Shown piece after piece: positions 1 through 12,836 of a DNA stretch of 64,000 nucleotides. The notes beneath the pieces are model-generated. The model saw nothing but the letters and a program-made list of their open reading frames with translations. It ran no database searches and was not told the origin of the DNA. The stretch is from Bimuria novae-zelandiae CBS 107.79 (taxonomy: Eukaryota; Ascomycota; Dothideomycetes; Pleosporales; Didymosphaeriaceae): assembly GCA_010015655.1 (NCBI GenBank), contig ML976705.1, forward strand, positions 8,717 to 72,716. Direction: 5' to 3'. Both the position numbers and the translations under genes were made by a program. How positions within the stretch are numbered: the first letter of the stretch is position 1; each line of letters opens with the position of its first letter.

Positions 1-1344
1 AGTTTAACTTACTTAATGCTTCTTAATAAACTTTTAACTTATAATTTATTCTTTTCTATATATTAATTTTTTTAATAAATATATATTTTATTTTATTTTA
101 TTTTATAATTTTATAATTTATTTATTATTATTTTTATACTATACTTTTTTTTAACTTATATATATATTTCTCCTCCCACTTATATGATTATTTTATATAC
201 TTGTTATTATTATTTTTAATATTAACAATTTTTTTATACACTATTATATTATTATTTTATATTTTTTCTTATTTCTAATTTTTTTTATTATTATTTTACT
301 ATTGTTTTAAACTTCTTACTACTATTTTCTAAACTTTTTATATTAATTTTATTATATTATATACATATTTAAACTATATCTTAATTTTATTAAACACCTT
401 TATTATAAACTATTTATTTATTATTAATCTACCATTTTTACTATTTTACTACTTTCTAGACTTGCCAACAATCAATTTAATCTGCTTTCCAAAAGTCGCC
501 GCTTACCCAATGGAGTAGGGTTTAAGCCTATATAGGGAATTATCTAACCTAAATTAGTAATTAATCAATTCAATCTTCACCTCGTAGGCCCCACTTAATT
601 AATTATTAGCAAGTCTGCTACTTTCCCTTTTACTTTATTTATTAATTAATTTTATAATACTATACTTTTTTTATTATATATTTTTATTATTATTCTAGTT
701 TTTTTATTTTTACATTTTTTTTATATATAAATTTTTTATATATATAAATTTTTTTAATATTATATATAAAATTTTATATTTTCCTTTTAAACTTTTTTCT
801 TTTTATAGTTTTATTATTATTACACCTTTTCACTTTTTTATTCTTTTTACTTTATACAAAACTTAAAATATATAGCCTAAATATATATAAAATTATATAT
901 TAATAAAAAACCCTTTTTTATTTTTTCCTTTATACCCCCCTACTCTCCCAATAATCGGGTGATCCAACAAAACTCAGCCACTAAACAGTTACTCTCTACC
1001 AAATCAAATGCCTGCTTTGTCCCTAAATATTAAACTAACCTATCTATTAACGATCTATCAACCCTCTTACGTAATAATCTATTAACCTAATAGTTCCTAA
1101 CGGAATCCTCGCTACCATGCACGATCCCTATTAATCTACCTACTAAAACGCCATAATACTGGTATTCGCCGCCTACTGCCTACTGATAACGCCCTTATCC
1201 GTTCTCCTCCTATTAATGGCACATCTCCTATGGCACCCCGCACTAAAAACAACCTAAATACGGCTCGTACTAGATCTACTACTCTATCTTCTTAATTAGC
1301 TCCTTTGCCTGCTAGCTCTCTACCTACTAACATCGCCAAATGTC
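1..1344. other. AT-rich degraded sequence, no gene seen
   Basis: Positions 1-460 and 620-950 are almost pure A/T with scattered C and very few G, full of T runs and TA steps. A more complex island at about 461-620 and the stretch from about 950 on resemble the RIPped sequence to the right, so 950-1344 may be the gene-3' flank of the helicase pseudogene. No open frame, RNA gene or terminal repeat could be recognised. Confidence 0.6.
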
Positions 1345-4300
1345 GTGTGCGCTCTGTCCGTCGCCCGCACCCTTACATATCCCGCACTAATTTGCCTACT
1401 ACGCCAACTAACTACGCAACCATTCTATACTAGCGTACGCCTCTTGCTGGTCCTGCATAAACCTCTACCACAGACCCTGTCGTGTCTGCTCTTGCTACTA
1501 GAACGCACGCTATACCGCTTCCCTCTTAGTCTCCCTCTTTACTTTAACTACGTCTATCTCTTCTCTATTACTACTATCCCTATTGCTACCCTCCTTGCTC
1601 TCCTCCTCTTCTATCTCTTCGCCTCCTTTGCAAACATCGCATTTCTCTTCCCCCTCTTCGCACCCTACCCGCTCTGCTTCTCTATAATCCAAATACCTGC
1701 CCAACACTACCCGCCTGCACGTCGCCGGCTCGCCTTCTCCTGCCAACGCTTGCACCAACGCATGCTCCTTCTCCTTCTACTTATCTTTGGCCGCTCGCTG
1801 TGCCCCTTCCTACACGATTATAACCGCCTCGCTCCATGCCCCATCTCGTCCTGCCCGACCGCTCTCCTGCGCGTAATCTAACACGGAAAACGGCCAATTG
1901 ATATAGACAATGCACCAAATGTCGGGAATGTTAACGCCCATCCCCAACGCGCTCGTGGCTATAATAACCCGCTCGCTACCTAATATAAAATCCTCTAACA
2001 TGCTTACCTTGCTAATGGCGTTATAATAATACGCATGGCACCCTAACTATTACGCTAACGCCTTAACCTTACGCACTAAATTACTATATATTACTACCTT
2101 ACCCTGCCTATACCTGCGTAACTTCTACTGCACCACGCCTAATATTATCCCCTCTACCTCCTGCTTCTTCGCTGCCCTCCTTACCTTAATTACCTAGTAT
2201 GCCACGTTCGTCCGCGCCGTCTCTGCCCGGAACACCTTAACCTAGTTAAGATTAAAATACATCTATTAGAATAACTTATCCTCTTCGCTAGGCAGTAACG
2301 TTGCTATTAATAACACTATCTACGTCTCCACGGCCACTAACTTACCTAACTACTACATCTACTTGCGGAATGTGTACCGCCAATTTAACATAATATAGCA
2401 CTTATTAATTATAATCTAATCTAACTACCATGTTACTCTTAAATAGTTTACGAATGTGGTAAACCCCTGCGTAACAGCCAACTCAGGCGTCACTAACACT
2501 ATCGCGGCTATGTTGGGTAGGCGCCGGCTTTCCTACGCTGTATATAATATCCCCAGCTTCCTGCACCGCCATATTATGTCGCCTCGCAATACAATTAACA
2601 GGACGACGATAATAGTCGTGCCGCCCTACTTGGCCCACGCCGGTAATATAAACAACATGCTCTTACCCGCCCCTATTGGCATTACCGCCACCACGGGGCT
2701 CTCTCCGCCTACGATGGCATTAATCGCCTCTCGCTACACGCTTTAAAATGTTACTATCTTACCTGCCATCCTTTATAACTACTCGGCGGTGTCTATCTTT
2801 CTTAATCTTCCCTACTAATCCATCCTGGCCTCGTTCGCCTCGCTCTTAAACGGCGCCCTCTTTCGCTTCCTGCACCCATCCTCCTCGCTACTATCTAGCG
2901 AAAACCCTAAAAATTAATACTAATCCGTGCTTAATATCCAAAACTACTGCCGCCTATCTACTACTACCCTAGCCTACTCTATAATACCTTGTGCGTACAC
3001 TATACCCGCCACGTGCGCCGTGTGCCTGGCCTATAAATCCGCTACCAACGCTATTGTATTCTCTTTATTCTATGCCTCGCTTTTGTCTCCTTCTTTTGGC
3101 TAAAACGCCACGGACCCGCGTAAAAACCGTTAACTAATACTAATAGCAATCTCACGGTACGCGGCAATCGTTAATAACTAGCCTAATCTAACCCTAGTCT
3201 CGCGTTTTAACACCTCTTATAATTAGTCCGTCGTCCACTTACGCCCATTAGGGTCAGCTGGCCATATATACAATAAAATTACCTCCTTCTTCCACACTAT
3301 TGCCTCTATCCGCTACTAGAACGGCAACACTAGCTATATATAATACACCACTAACTCGCCCACCTCGCGCGGCAAATACTAGTAGATAATCTTAACGTTA
3401 CTACTAATGGCATACCCTTTATAGTATCTTATTACAAACACTACCTTACTATTCTTAATAAATATATTGTGGTAGCCCCCTTTAACTATGTTACTGTGCC
3501 GGATGCTTATAATCTTAGGCCCTCTAGCCGGCTACCCGCCCGTAATATGCATTAACGCGATTAACTTCTCCCTAAATACAACTACCTAGTCCATGTACCG
3601 CCTAACCTCTTACTAGTTAACGCCCAAACGAGTGCCTAGCTTTATAAACTAGTCCCTAATCTAGGCGTCCTAACCAACCCGCTTATATAACTATTACTCC
3701 CTATCCACGGGCATGCAGGTGCGCTAGTCTTTTAAAAAATTTCACCCTAGTTACTTATTAGTTAGATTGTCGCGCAAACTCTCCCATAGGATACTAGGAA
3801 CAGGCTCGGCGGACAGGCTATTACTAAATAATAAATCCTCTATTAATAACCGTTAACTCTCCTCCCTTAACCCGTGCACCATGCTGCGGAACTGGGCCAT
3901 AGTAAACTATAACTCCTTATATAATAACTCGTCCTGCCCTACCCACTCTACATGGCCGCGTAACGTCGTGTTATAATGGATCTTTAGCCCGTACGTCCGC
4001 AAATCCAATATCCACTACATGGGGCTATGGCTACTACGCACCATAAACCTATCTATTATCTGCTAGACCTGCTATAAACACCCTTTTAGCCGGCCCCGTC
4101 GCTAGGTGCTATCCCCATCGCTTTTATATACGCTATCGCTGTCCATGTTGTCTCCTACAAATGTATCTAATAATTCCAACGCTTGCTACACCACTATAAA
4201 CTAGGTAACCTTAATAACGGCTAATAAAATAGGCAGGTACTGTTCGGCGCCCTTCCACTCGTCCTCCTTTACCCCTAACACGGCTAATGCACACACTAAC

Positions 4301-6030
4301 GGGCTATCGTACTCTTTGCAGGTAATAGACTGGCTTAATAATATAATGCAAAACGCCAAACACGATTTCTTAATACTTAATAACGCTTTGCGCTTGCCTA
4401 TAATTCTAGCCTCCTTTGCCTCCTGCTTGGCCTCTATTTCTTCTACCGCACTATCTACGTCGTCTGTTATTGCCTTATTTACACTACCGTCTCTGTCTCC
4501 TATCTCTTCTATCTCTTCCTCCTCTTCCTCCTCTTCCTCCTCTGCCGCTCCTCCTACTACCTTTACTAACGCCTCCCACGCCTCGCGCTGCCATTGGGTA
4601 AACCAGTACGTAGGGCTCTTCCACGCGTGCGCTTGCTACGTTTGCTAAAAAAACATTAATATCTGCTTCCACGACTGGGCATAGTCACCAACCGCCTTCT
4701 TATTTATATATGGCTATAACGGCGTAAACCGCGTCTGGTGCTTCTCCGTCCGGATTGCTTCTAATCGCACGAATATCCCCGTGCGGTGGATAATAGACGC
4801 CTAGCTAAACTACGCCAACCCATTTATAGCCTCCCATATAGCGGTCGCCACGGGCTCCTCTTTAGCTTTAGGCTCTTCTACGCTTGCTAATAATTCGGGC
4901 CACTCTATGCCTACTAAATACAGCATCTACCTGGTCCGCTTTAGCCACGGGTTCACCTTGTCTCGCGCGCTGTCCTGGATTGTCGTCTCGGCCCGCTTCT
5001 GCACGTTGGCCTATGCCTTATCCATATTCCTGCCAACGCTTGCCCACCCGGCCTCGCCGTCCACGGGTTCGGGGGTGGGTTCGGGTTAGTGGACCTCGAA
5101 ATACTGCGAACCGGCGTCCTGGGCCAACAATCGTTGGCAATAGACGCGCCTCTAACCCTAATTGCTACGTAACTATATACTTTACTTCTCTAATTAACGT
5201 GGATGGCCACTTCTACCTACTAGTAACTAACTGTAAACATCGCGCTAATGGTTCTTTATAACGCGGAAACTTTGAACAATCTGGCAATATTGGCCTGGGG
5301 CTAATTGGCACATTAATCTATCTATGTATACTAGCAACTAGCTAATAGGTTTAATACTCTAACTAGGCACCTCTAGCTTGCCGGCATACTAGAGTAAACT
5401 AGCCTAGCTACTAAGCTTATTTACTACTAACTGCGCTCGCGTGCGCCTAACACCCTAATAAATCTATCGTAAATAGTTACTTGCCTGGCTAGGCTAAACC
5501 CCGTACCTGCACTCTTTGCATATCGCTAATAAATACTTAGGCAAATGTTCGAAATACTCGCTTGCGATACTACTCTTTACTATAATGGCGGGCTCGACGC
5601 TGCTACGAGTGGGTTCTAACAATGGGTCCCTATCGCACTATATGGCCTTTTTAACGCGTGGAATTCTTCGCGACTTAACGCGTCTTTACTTATGCTACGT
5701 GTTGGTCTCTATTTCGGAGCTGCCTCTAGTGTCTAATCGCCGCCTTATCATGTTTACCCTAACCCTAACGCGCAACCCTAACGCCTATAACCACATATTA
5801 TTTAGTGCTACAAATTGGCTGGGACGTGTAACTTAGTGTGCTGAATCTGTTACTGAAATTTTGGGTTAATTAGACTACAGGAACCTATCGACATGTGGGG
5901 TTAACTATCTTTAACATACGGGCTACGTTCTTAGATATACATAGAAGAATTGGCCTAGCGCGGATATTCTATCCCTAACAAAACCAGGGTCCTATTAACA
6001 TGTAGGGCTACATGTTTATGCAGCCCTGGG
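1345..6030 (-). pseudogene. OrsD/RecQ telomere-linked helicase (TLH) pseudogene, copy 1 (longest)
   Basis: Decayed gene for a fungal telomere-linked RecQ-like DNA helicase. On the minus strand, from the gene 5' end: an OrsD-type zinc finger around 5480-5560 (CKEC, then NYL at the old His position); a middle region with YDSPLVCALAVLG near 4300 and TGG.PARGPKI near 3530; helicase motif I GAGKS at 2659-2673; Walker B reading NKCY at 2395-2406 (DECH before RIP); motif III ATLLP near 2290; and motifs V-VI including TSALGMGVN and QESGRAGRDG within 1810-2001. A RecQ-type Cys cluster ending CDVC lies in 1510-1758. Numerous in-frame TAA/TAG and G-to-A/C-to-T changes make it non-functional. It is the only copy that retains motifs III to VI. 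The 3' limit is uncertain. The family call rests on motif order and is confident; naming it TLH also uses its repeat context. Confidence 0.85.
5755..5787. repeat. Telomere-like hexamer cluster inside TLH copy 1
   Basis: The plus strand reads CCCTAACCCTAACG followed by CAACCCTAACG: three units of the CCCTAA/TTAGGG telomere hexamer spaced by CGCG-type linkers. The same cluster recurs at 9521-9549 (copy 2), 12286-12312 (copy 3) and, inverted, at 38171-38190 (fragment 4), always about 250-270 bases inside the gene-5' terminus of the unit. It is therefore part of the repeat unit and not a random match. Confidence 0.7.
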
Positions 6031-9000
6031 TTAGAATAACTTATCCTCTTTACTAGGCGGCAACGTTACTATTAATAACACTATCTACGTCTCCGCGGCC
6101 ACTAACTTACCTAACTACTATATTTACTTGCGGAATATATACCGCCAATTTAATATAATGTGGCACTCGTTAATTACAATCTAGTTTAACTATTGTGTTA
6201 CTCTTAAATGGTTTATAAATATAGTAAACCCCTACGTAACAGCCAACTTAGGCGTTACTAACACTATTATAGCTACGTTGGGCGGGCGCCAGCTCTTCCA
6301 CGCTATATATAATATTTCTAGCTTCCTACACTGCTGTATTATGTTGCCTCGTAATATAATTAACGGGATAATAATAATAGTCGTGCCGCCCTACTTGGCC
6401 TACACTAATAATATAAATAACATGCTCTTGCCCGCCCCTATTAGTATTACCGCCACCACGGGGCTCTCTTTACCTATAATAGTATTAATTGCCTTTCGCT
6501 ACACGCTTCGAAATATTGCCATCTTACCTACCATCCTCTATAACTACTCGGCGGTGTCTATCTTTCTTAACCTTCCCTACTAATTCATCCTAGCCTCGTC
6601 TACCTTACTCTTAAACGGCGCCCTTTTTCGCTTCCTATACCTATCCTCCTCGCTACTATCTGGCAGAAACCCTAAAAATCAATACTAATCCGTACTTAAT
6701 ATTTAAAACTACTATTACCTATCTACTATTACCTTAGCCTGCTTTATAATGCCTCGTGCGTATACTATACCCGCCACATGCACCGTGTGCCCAGCCTGTA
6801 AATTTACTACTAACGCTTTTATATTCTCTTTATTTTATGCCTCGCTTTTATTTTCTTCTTTTGGCTAAAACGCCGCGGACCCGCGTAAAAACCGTTAACT
6901 AATACTAATGGCGATCTTACGGTACGCGGTAATTATTAATGGCTGGCCTAATCTAACGCTAGTCTTGCGTTTTAACATCTCTTATAACTAGTCCGTCGTC
7001 CACTTGCGCCTATTAGGGTTAGCTAGTTATATATATAATAAAATTACTTCCTTCTTCTATACTATCGCCTCTATCCGCTGCTGGAACGGCAATACTAGCC
7101 ATATATAATATACTACTAACTCGCCCACCTCGCGCGGTAAATACTAGTAGATAATCTTAACGTTACTACTAACGGCATACCCTTTATAGTATTTTATTAC
7201 AAACACTACCTTACTATCCTCGACAAATATATTATAGTAGCCCCCTTTAACTATATTACTATGCCAGATACTTATAATCTCGGGCCTTCTAGCCGGTTGC
7301 CCGCCTATAATATGTATTAACGCGATTAACTTCTCCCTAAATATAACTACCTAGTCTATATACTACCTAACCTCTTACTAGTTAACGCCCGAACGGGTGC
7401 CTAGCTTTATAAACTAGTCCTTAATCCAGGCATCCTGGCCAACCTACTTATATAACTATTACTCCCTATCTACGGGCATGCGGGTGCGCTAGTCTTTTAA
7501 AAAATTCTACCCTAGTTACTTATTAGTTAGATTATTGCGTAAACTCTCCTATGGGATACTAAAAATAGGCTCGGCAAACAGGCCATTACTAAATAATAAA
7601 TTTTCTATTAATAACTACTAACTCTCCTCCCTTAACCCGTGCACTATACTATAGAACTAGGCCATAGTAAACTATAGCTCCTTATATAATAGCTCGTCCT
7701 ACCCTACCCACTCCACATGGCCGCGTAACGTTATGTTATAATAAATCTTTAGCCCGTACGTCCGCAAATCCAATATCCACTATATAGGACTATGGCTATT
7801 GCGCACTATAAACCTGTCTATTATTTATTAGACCTGCTATAAACACCCTTTTGGCCAGCCCTATTACTGGGTGCTGTCCCCATTACTCTTATATACGCTA
7901 TTACTATTTATATCGTCTCCTATAAATGCATCTAATAATTCCAACGCCTACTACACTACTATAAACTAGGTAACCTTAATAATGGCTAATAAAATAGGCG
8001 GATACTATTTAGCGCCCTTCTACCCGTCCTCCTTTACCCCTAATATAACTAATATACATACTAACGGGCTGTCGTACTCTTTGCGGGTAATGGACTAGCT
8101 TAATAATACGATATAAAACGCCAAACACGATTTCTTGATACTTAATAACGCTTTACGCTTACCCATGATTCCAGCCTTCTTTACCTCCTACTTAGCCTCT
8201 ATCTCTTCCACTACACTATCTGCGTTATTTATTATTACCTTATTTACACTATTGTCTCTATTTCCTATTTCTTTTATTTCTTCCTTCTCTTTCTTCTCTT
8301 TCTTTTTTACCGCTCCTCCTGCTGCCTTTACTAACGCCTCCCACGCCTCGCGCTATTACTAGGTAAACTAATACGTAGGGCTCTTTCACGCGTGCGCTTA
8401 TTACGTTTACTAAAAAAATATTAATATCTACTTCTATAGCTAGGCATAGTGACTAACTACCTTCTTATCTATATATAGCTATAATAGCGTAAACCGCGTT
8501 TAGTGCTTTTCTGTTCGGATTACTTCTAATCGCACGAATATCCCCGTGCGGTGGATAATAAACGCCTGGCTAAACTACGCTAACCTATTCATAGCCTCCT
8601 ATATAGTAGCCACTATAGGCTCCTTTTTAGCTTTAGGCTCTTCTACACTTGCTAATAATTTAGGCCACTCTATGCCTACTAAATACGGCATCTACCTAGT
8701 CTACTTTAGCTACGGGTTCACCTCGTCTCGCGCGCTATTCTAGATTATTATCTTGGCCTACTTTTGCACGTTAGTCTATATCTTATTTATATTCCTACCA
8801 ACGCTTGCCCATCCGGCCTCGCCGTCCACGGGTTTAGGGGTGGGTTTGGGTTAGTGGACCTCGAAATACTGCGAACTGGCGCCCTGGGCTAATAATTATT
8901 GGCAATGGACGCGCCTCTAACCCTAATTACTATATAACTATATGCTTTGCTTCTCTAATTAACGTGGATAGCCACTTTTACCTACTAGTAACTAACCGTA

Positions 9001-9795
9001 AACATGGCGCTAATGGTTCTTTATAATGCGGAAACTTTAAATAATCTAATAACACTGGCCTAGGGCTAATTGGCACATTAATCCGTCTATGTATACTAAT
9101 AACTGGCTAATAGGTTTAATACTCCGACTAGGCACCTCTAGCTCGCTAGCATACTAGAGTAAACTAGCCTAGCTACTAAGCTTATTTGCTACTAACTGCG
9201 CTCGCGTACGCCCAACACCCTAATAAATCCGCTATAAATAGTTACTTACCTAGCTAGGCTAAACCCTATACCTGCACTCTTTACATATCGCTAATAAATA
9301 CTTAGGTAAATGTTTAAAATACTCGCTTGCAATGCTGCTCTTTGCTATAATAGTAGGCTTAACGCTATTACGAGTGGGTTCTAATAATAGGTCCCTATCG
9401 CACTATATAGCCTTTTTAACGCGTGGAATTCTTCGTAACTTAACGCGTCTTTGCTTGTGCTACGCGTTGGTCTCTATTTTAGAGCTGCCTCTAGTGTCTA
9501 ATTACCGCCTTATCATGTTTACCCTAACCCTAACGCATAACCCTAACGCCTATAACTATATATTATTTAGTGCTGCAAATTGGCTAGGACGTGTAACTTA
9601 GTGTGCTAAATCTATCACTAAAATTTTAGGTTAATTAGACTATAGGAACCTATCGACATGTGGGGTTAATTATCTTTAACATACGGGCTACGTTCTTAAA
9701 TATACATAGAAGAATTGGCCTAGCGCGGATATTTTATCCCTAATAAAACCAGGATCCTATTAACATGTAGGGCTACATGTTCATGCAGCCCTGGG
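6031..9795 (-). pseudogene. TLH helicase pseudogene, copy 2 (3'-truncated)
   Basis: Head-to-tail repeat of copy 1. Position 6031 aligns with 2266 and the offset stays near 3765 bp to the gene-5' end. The unit therefore keeps the OrsD finger (CKEC region near 9255-9290), the middle region, motif I (GAGKS at 6424-6438) and Walker B (NECH at 6160-6171). It lacks everything downstream of about motif III. Stops and C-to-T/G-to-A changes are scattered throughout and more frequent than in copy 1, although Walker B is better preserved here. The two copies together give DECH as the ancestral motif. The right junction reads GCAGCCCTGGGTTAG at about 9785-9799, matching the ends of copies 1 and 3. Confidence 0.85.
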
Positions 9796-12563
9796 TTAGG
9801 GTTGGCTAGCCATATATATAACGAAATTACCTTCTTCTTCCACACTATCGCCTCTATCCGCTACTAGAATGGCAACACTAGCCATATATAATACACTACT
9901 AACTCGCCTACCTCGCGTGGTAAATACTAGTAAATAATCTTAACGTTGCTGCTAATAGCATACCCTTTATAGTATCTTATTATAAACACTATCTTGCCGT
10001 CCTTAATAAATATATTACGATAGCCCCCTTTAACTATATTACTATACCGAATACTTATAATCTCGGGTCCTTTGGCTGGCTATCTGCCTATAATGTGTAT
10101 TAACGTAATTAACTTCTCCCTAAATATAACTATCTAGTCCATGTACCGCCTAACCTCTTACGGGTTAACGCCCAAATAGGTGCCTAGCTTTATAAACTAG
10201 TCCCTAATCCGGGCGTCCTAACCAACCTACTTATATAACTATTACTCCTCGTCCACGGGCATGCGGGTGCGCTAGTCTTTTAAAAAATTTTACCCTAGTT
10301 ACTTATTAGTTAGATTATCGCGTAAACTCTCCTACGGGATACTAAGAATAGGCTTAGCGGACAGGCTATTACTAAATAATAAATTCTTTATTAATAATTA
10401 CTAACTTTCCTTTCTTAACCCGTGCACTATACTGCGAAACTAGGCTATAGTAAACTATAGCTCCTTATATAATAACTCGTCTTGCCCTACCTACTCTATA
10501 TAACTACGTAATATTGTGTTGTAATGGATCTTTAGCCCGTACGTCCGTAAATCTAATATTTACTATATGGGGCTGTGGCTACCGCGCACTATAAACCTAT
10601 TTATTATTTACTAGACCTACTATAAACACTCTTTTGGTTGGCCTTATTACTAGATACTATCCCCATCGCTCTCGTACGCGCTATTACTATCTATATTATT
10701 TCTTATAAATATATTTAATAATTCTAACGCCTGCTGCACTACTATAAACTAGGTACCCTTAATAACGGCTAATAAAATAGGTAGGTACTGTTTAGCGCCC
10801 TTCTACTTATCCTCTTTTACCCCTAATATAATTAATGCACATACTAACGGGCTATCGTACTCTTTACGAGTAATAGACTAGCTTAATAATACGATGTAAA
10901 ACGCTAAACATAATTTCTTAATGCTCGATAACGCTTTACGCTTACTTATAATTCCACTCTTCTTTACCTCCTACTTAGCCTCTATTTCCCCCACCGCACT
11001 ATTTATATTATTTATTATTACCTTATTTATCTCTCTATCTCTTATTTCTTTTATTTCTTCCTCCTCTTTCGCCTCTACTACTCCTCCTATTACCTTTACT
11101 AAAGCCTCCCACGCCTCGCGCTATTACTAGGTAAACTAGTACGTAGGGCTCTTCTACGCGTGCGCTTACTACGTCTACTAAAAAAATATTAATATCTACT
11201 TTTATAGCTAGGTATAGTCGCTAACTACCTTCTTATTTATATATAGCTATAATAGCGTAAACCGCGTTTAGTGCTTCTCTATTTAGATCGCTTCTAATCG
11301 CACGAATATCCCCGTGCGATAGATAATAAACGCCTGGCTAAACTACGCTAACCTATTTATGGCCTTTTACATGGCGGCTGCTATAGGCTCCTTTTTAGCT
11401 TTAGGCTCTTCTACGCTTACTAATAATTTAGGCCACTTTATGCCTACTAAATATAGTATCTACCTAGTCTACTCTAACTATAGATTTACTTTATCCCGCG
11501 CGCTGTCCTAGATTATTATTCTAGCCCGCTTTTACACGTTAGCCCACGCCTCGTTTATGTTCCTGCCAACGCTTGCCCACTCGGCCTCGCCGTCCACGGG
11601 TTTAAGGGTAGAGTCGGGTTAGTAGACCTCGAAATACTGCAAACCAGCGCCTTAGGCGAATAATCGCTAGTAATAGATAGCTTTATAACCCTACTTATTA
11701 CGTAACTGTATGCGCTTCCGCTCTATTTAACTAGGATAACTACCTCTACCTACTAGTAACTAATTATGCACCTTTTGCCAATGCTTTCTTATAACCTCTT
11801 TACTTTAAAATATCTAGTAATATTAATCTAGATCTAATTGGCACATTAACCCGTCCGTATACACTAGTAACTGGCTAATAGGCTTAATAGTCTAACGGGG
11901 CGCCTCTAGCTCGCTAGTATACTATATTAAACTAGCCTAGCTACTAAGCTTATTTACTACTAGCTACGCTTTCTTGCTACTAAGCCTATAGACACGCTAT
12001 AAATGGCTTTTAGCCTAACTAGGTAAAACCCCGTACCTGCACTCTTTGCATATCGCTAATAAATACTTAGGTAAATATTTAAAATACTCGCTTATAATAC
12101 TACTCTTTATTATAATAGCAGGCTCGACGCTGCTACGGGTGAGTTCTAATATTAGGTTCCTATTACACTATATGGCCTTTTTAACGCGTGGAATTCTTCG
12201 TAACTTAACGCGTCTTTACTTATACTACGCGTTAGTCTCTATTTTAAAGCTACCTTTAGTGTCTAATTGCCGCCTTATTATATTTACCCTAACCCTAACG
12301 CGTAACCCTAACATCTATAACCACATATTATTTAGTGCTATAAATTGGCTGGGACGTGTAACTTAACGCGCTAAATCTATAGCCCAAATTTTAGGTTAAT
12401 TAGCCTATGGGAACCTAACTGGACCGGCGAGTAAGTATTTACTAGACTTAGCCTACGTAATAAAATATACGCACAGGAATTGGCCTAGCGCGGATATTTT
12501 ATTCCTAATAAAGTTAACTACAAAACTAGACTTAGCCCTAACTCTAGTTATAGCCCTGGGTTA
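9796..12563 (-). pseudogene. TLH helicase pseudogene, copy 3 (most truncated in the array)
   Basis: Aligns with copy 2 from about 7013 on (offset about 2783) and with copy 1 from about 3247 on, so it lacks the whole helicase domain and keeps only the middle and OrsD parts. The OrsD CKEC segment is at about 12025-12055. Its left junction falls on an internal TTAGGGTT motif. Its right end is AGCCCTGGGTTAGAG at about 12551-12565, which is also the outer end of the array. RIP is heavier than in copy 1, with no frame longer than about 106 codons on either strand. Confidence 0.82.
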
Positions 12564-12836
12564 GAGTATAATCGGCGTGTGTACGTAATTACTAAGTATT
12601 AGATTTTTAGGATAGAATCTCCGTTGTTTATATACCTTATTCTCTTATAAAAGTAATAATAGAACCATCTTAGTTAAATCTTAATATTTTTTAGTGTTTT
12701 ATACGTTAATTTGCTCGTCTCGGCGATCTGATTTTTCTAGAATTTAATATATCTAGGAGTATACGCGGGGTAGTAATATTTACCACCCACCTATTAAAGT
12801 CGCTTATTATTATACTACTTGTCCTTATCACCGCCA
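12564..12836. other. Leader between TLH array and transposase
   Basis: AT-rich, RIPped stretch between the outer end of the TLH array and the first codon of the pogo-type transposase. It probably contains the 5' end and leader of that transposon. I could not find a terminal inverted repeat matching anything to the right of 20.4 kb. Confidence 0.4.

Noticed and set aside
1345..1881. 178-codon plus-strand frame, Leu/Tyr-rich
   Set aside because: It is the antisense of the RecQ C-terminal Cys cluster and motif VI region, which are clearly coded on the minus strand.
4316..4648. 110-codon plus-strand Ser-rich frame
   Set aside because: Antisense of a poly-Glu tract (EEEEIEEIGDRDG) in the TLH pseudogene; the Ser run is the shadow of Glu codons.
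1345..12563. Helitron interpretation of the helicase units
   Set aside because: The helicase is RecQ-type with an OrsD N-terminus. No HUH Rep domain, no CTRR 3' end and no terminal hairpin were seen; the 3' ends vary.
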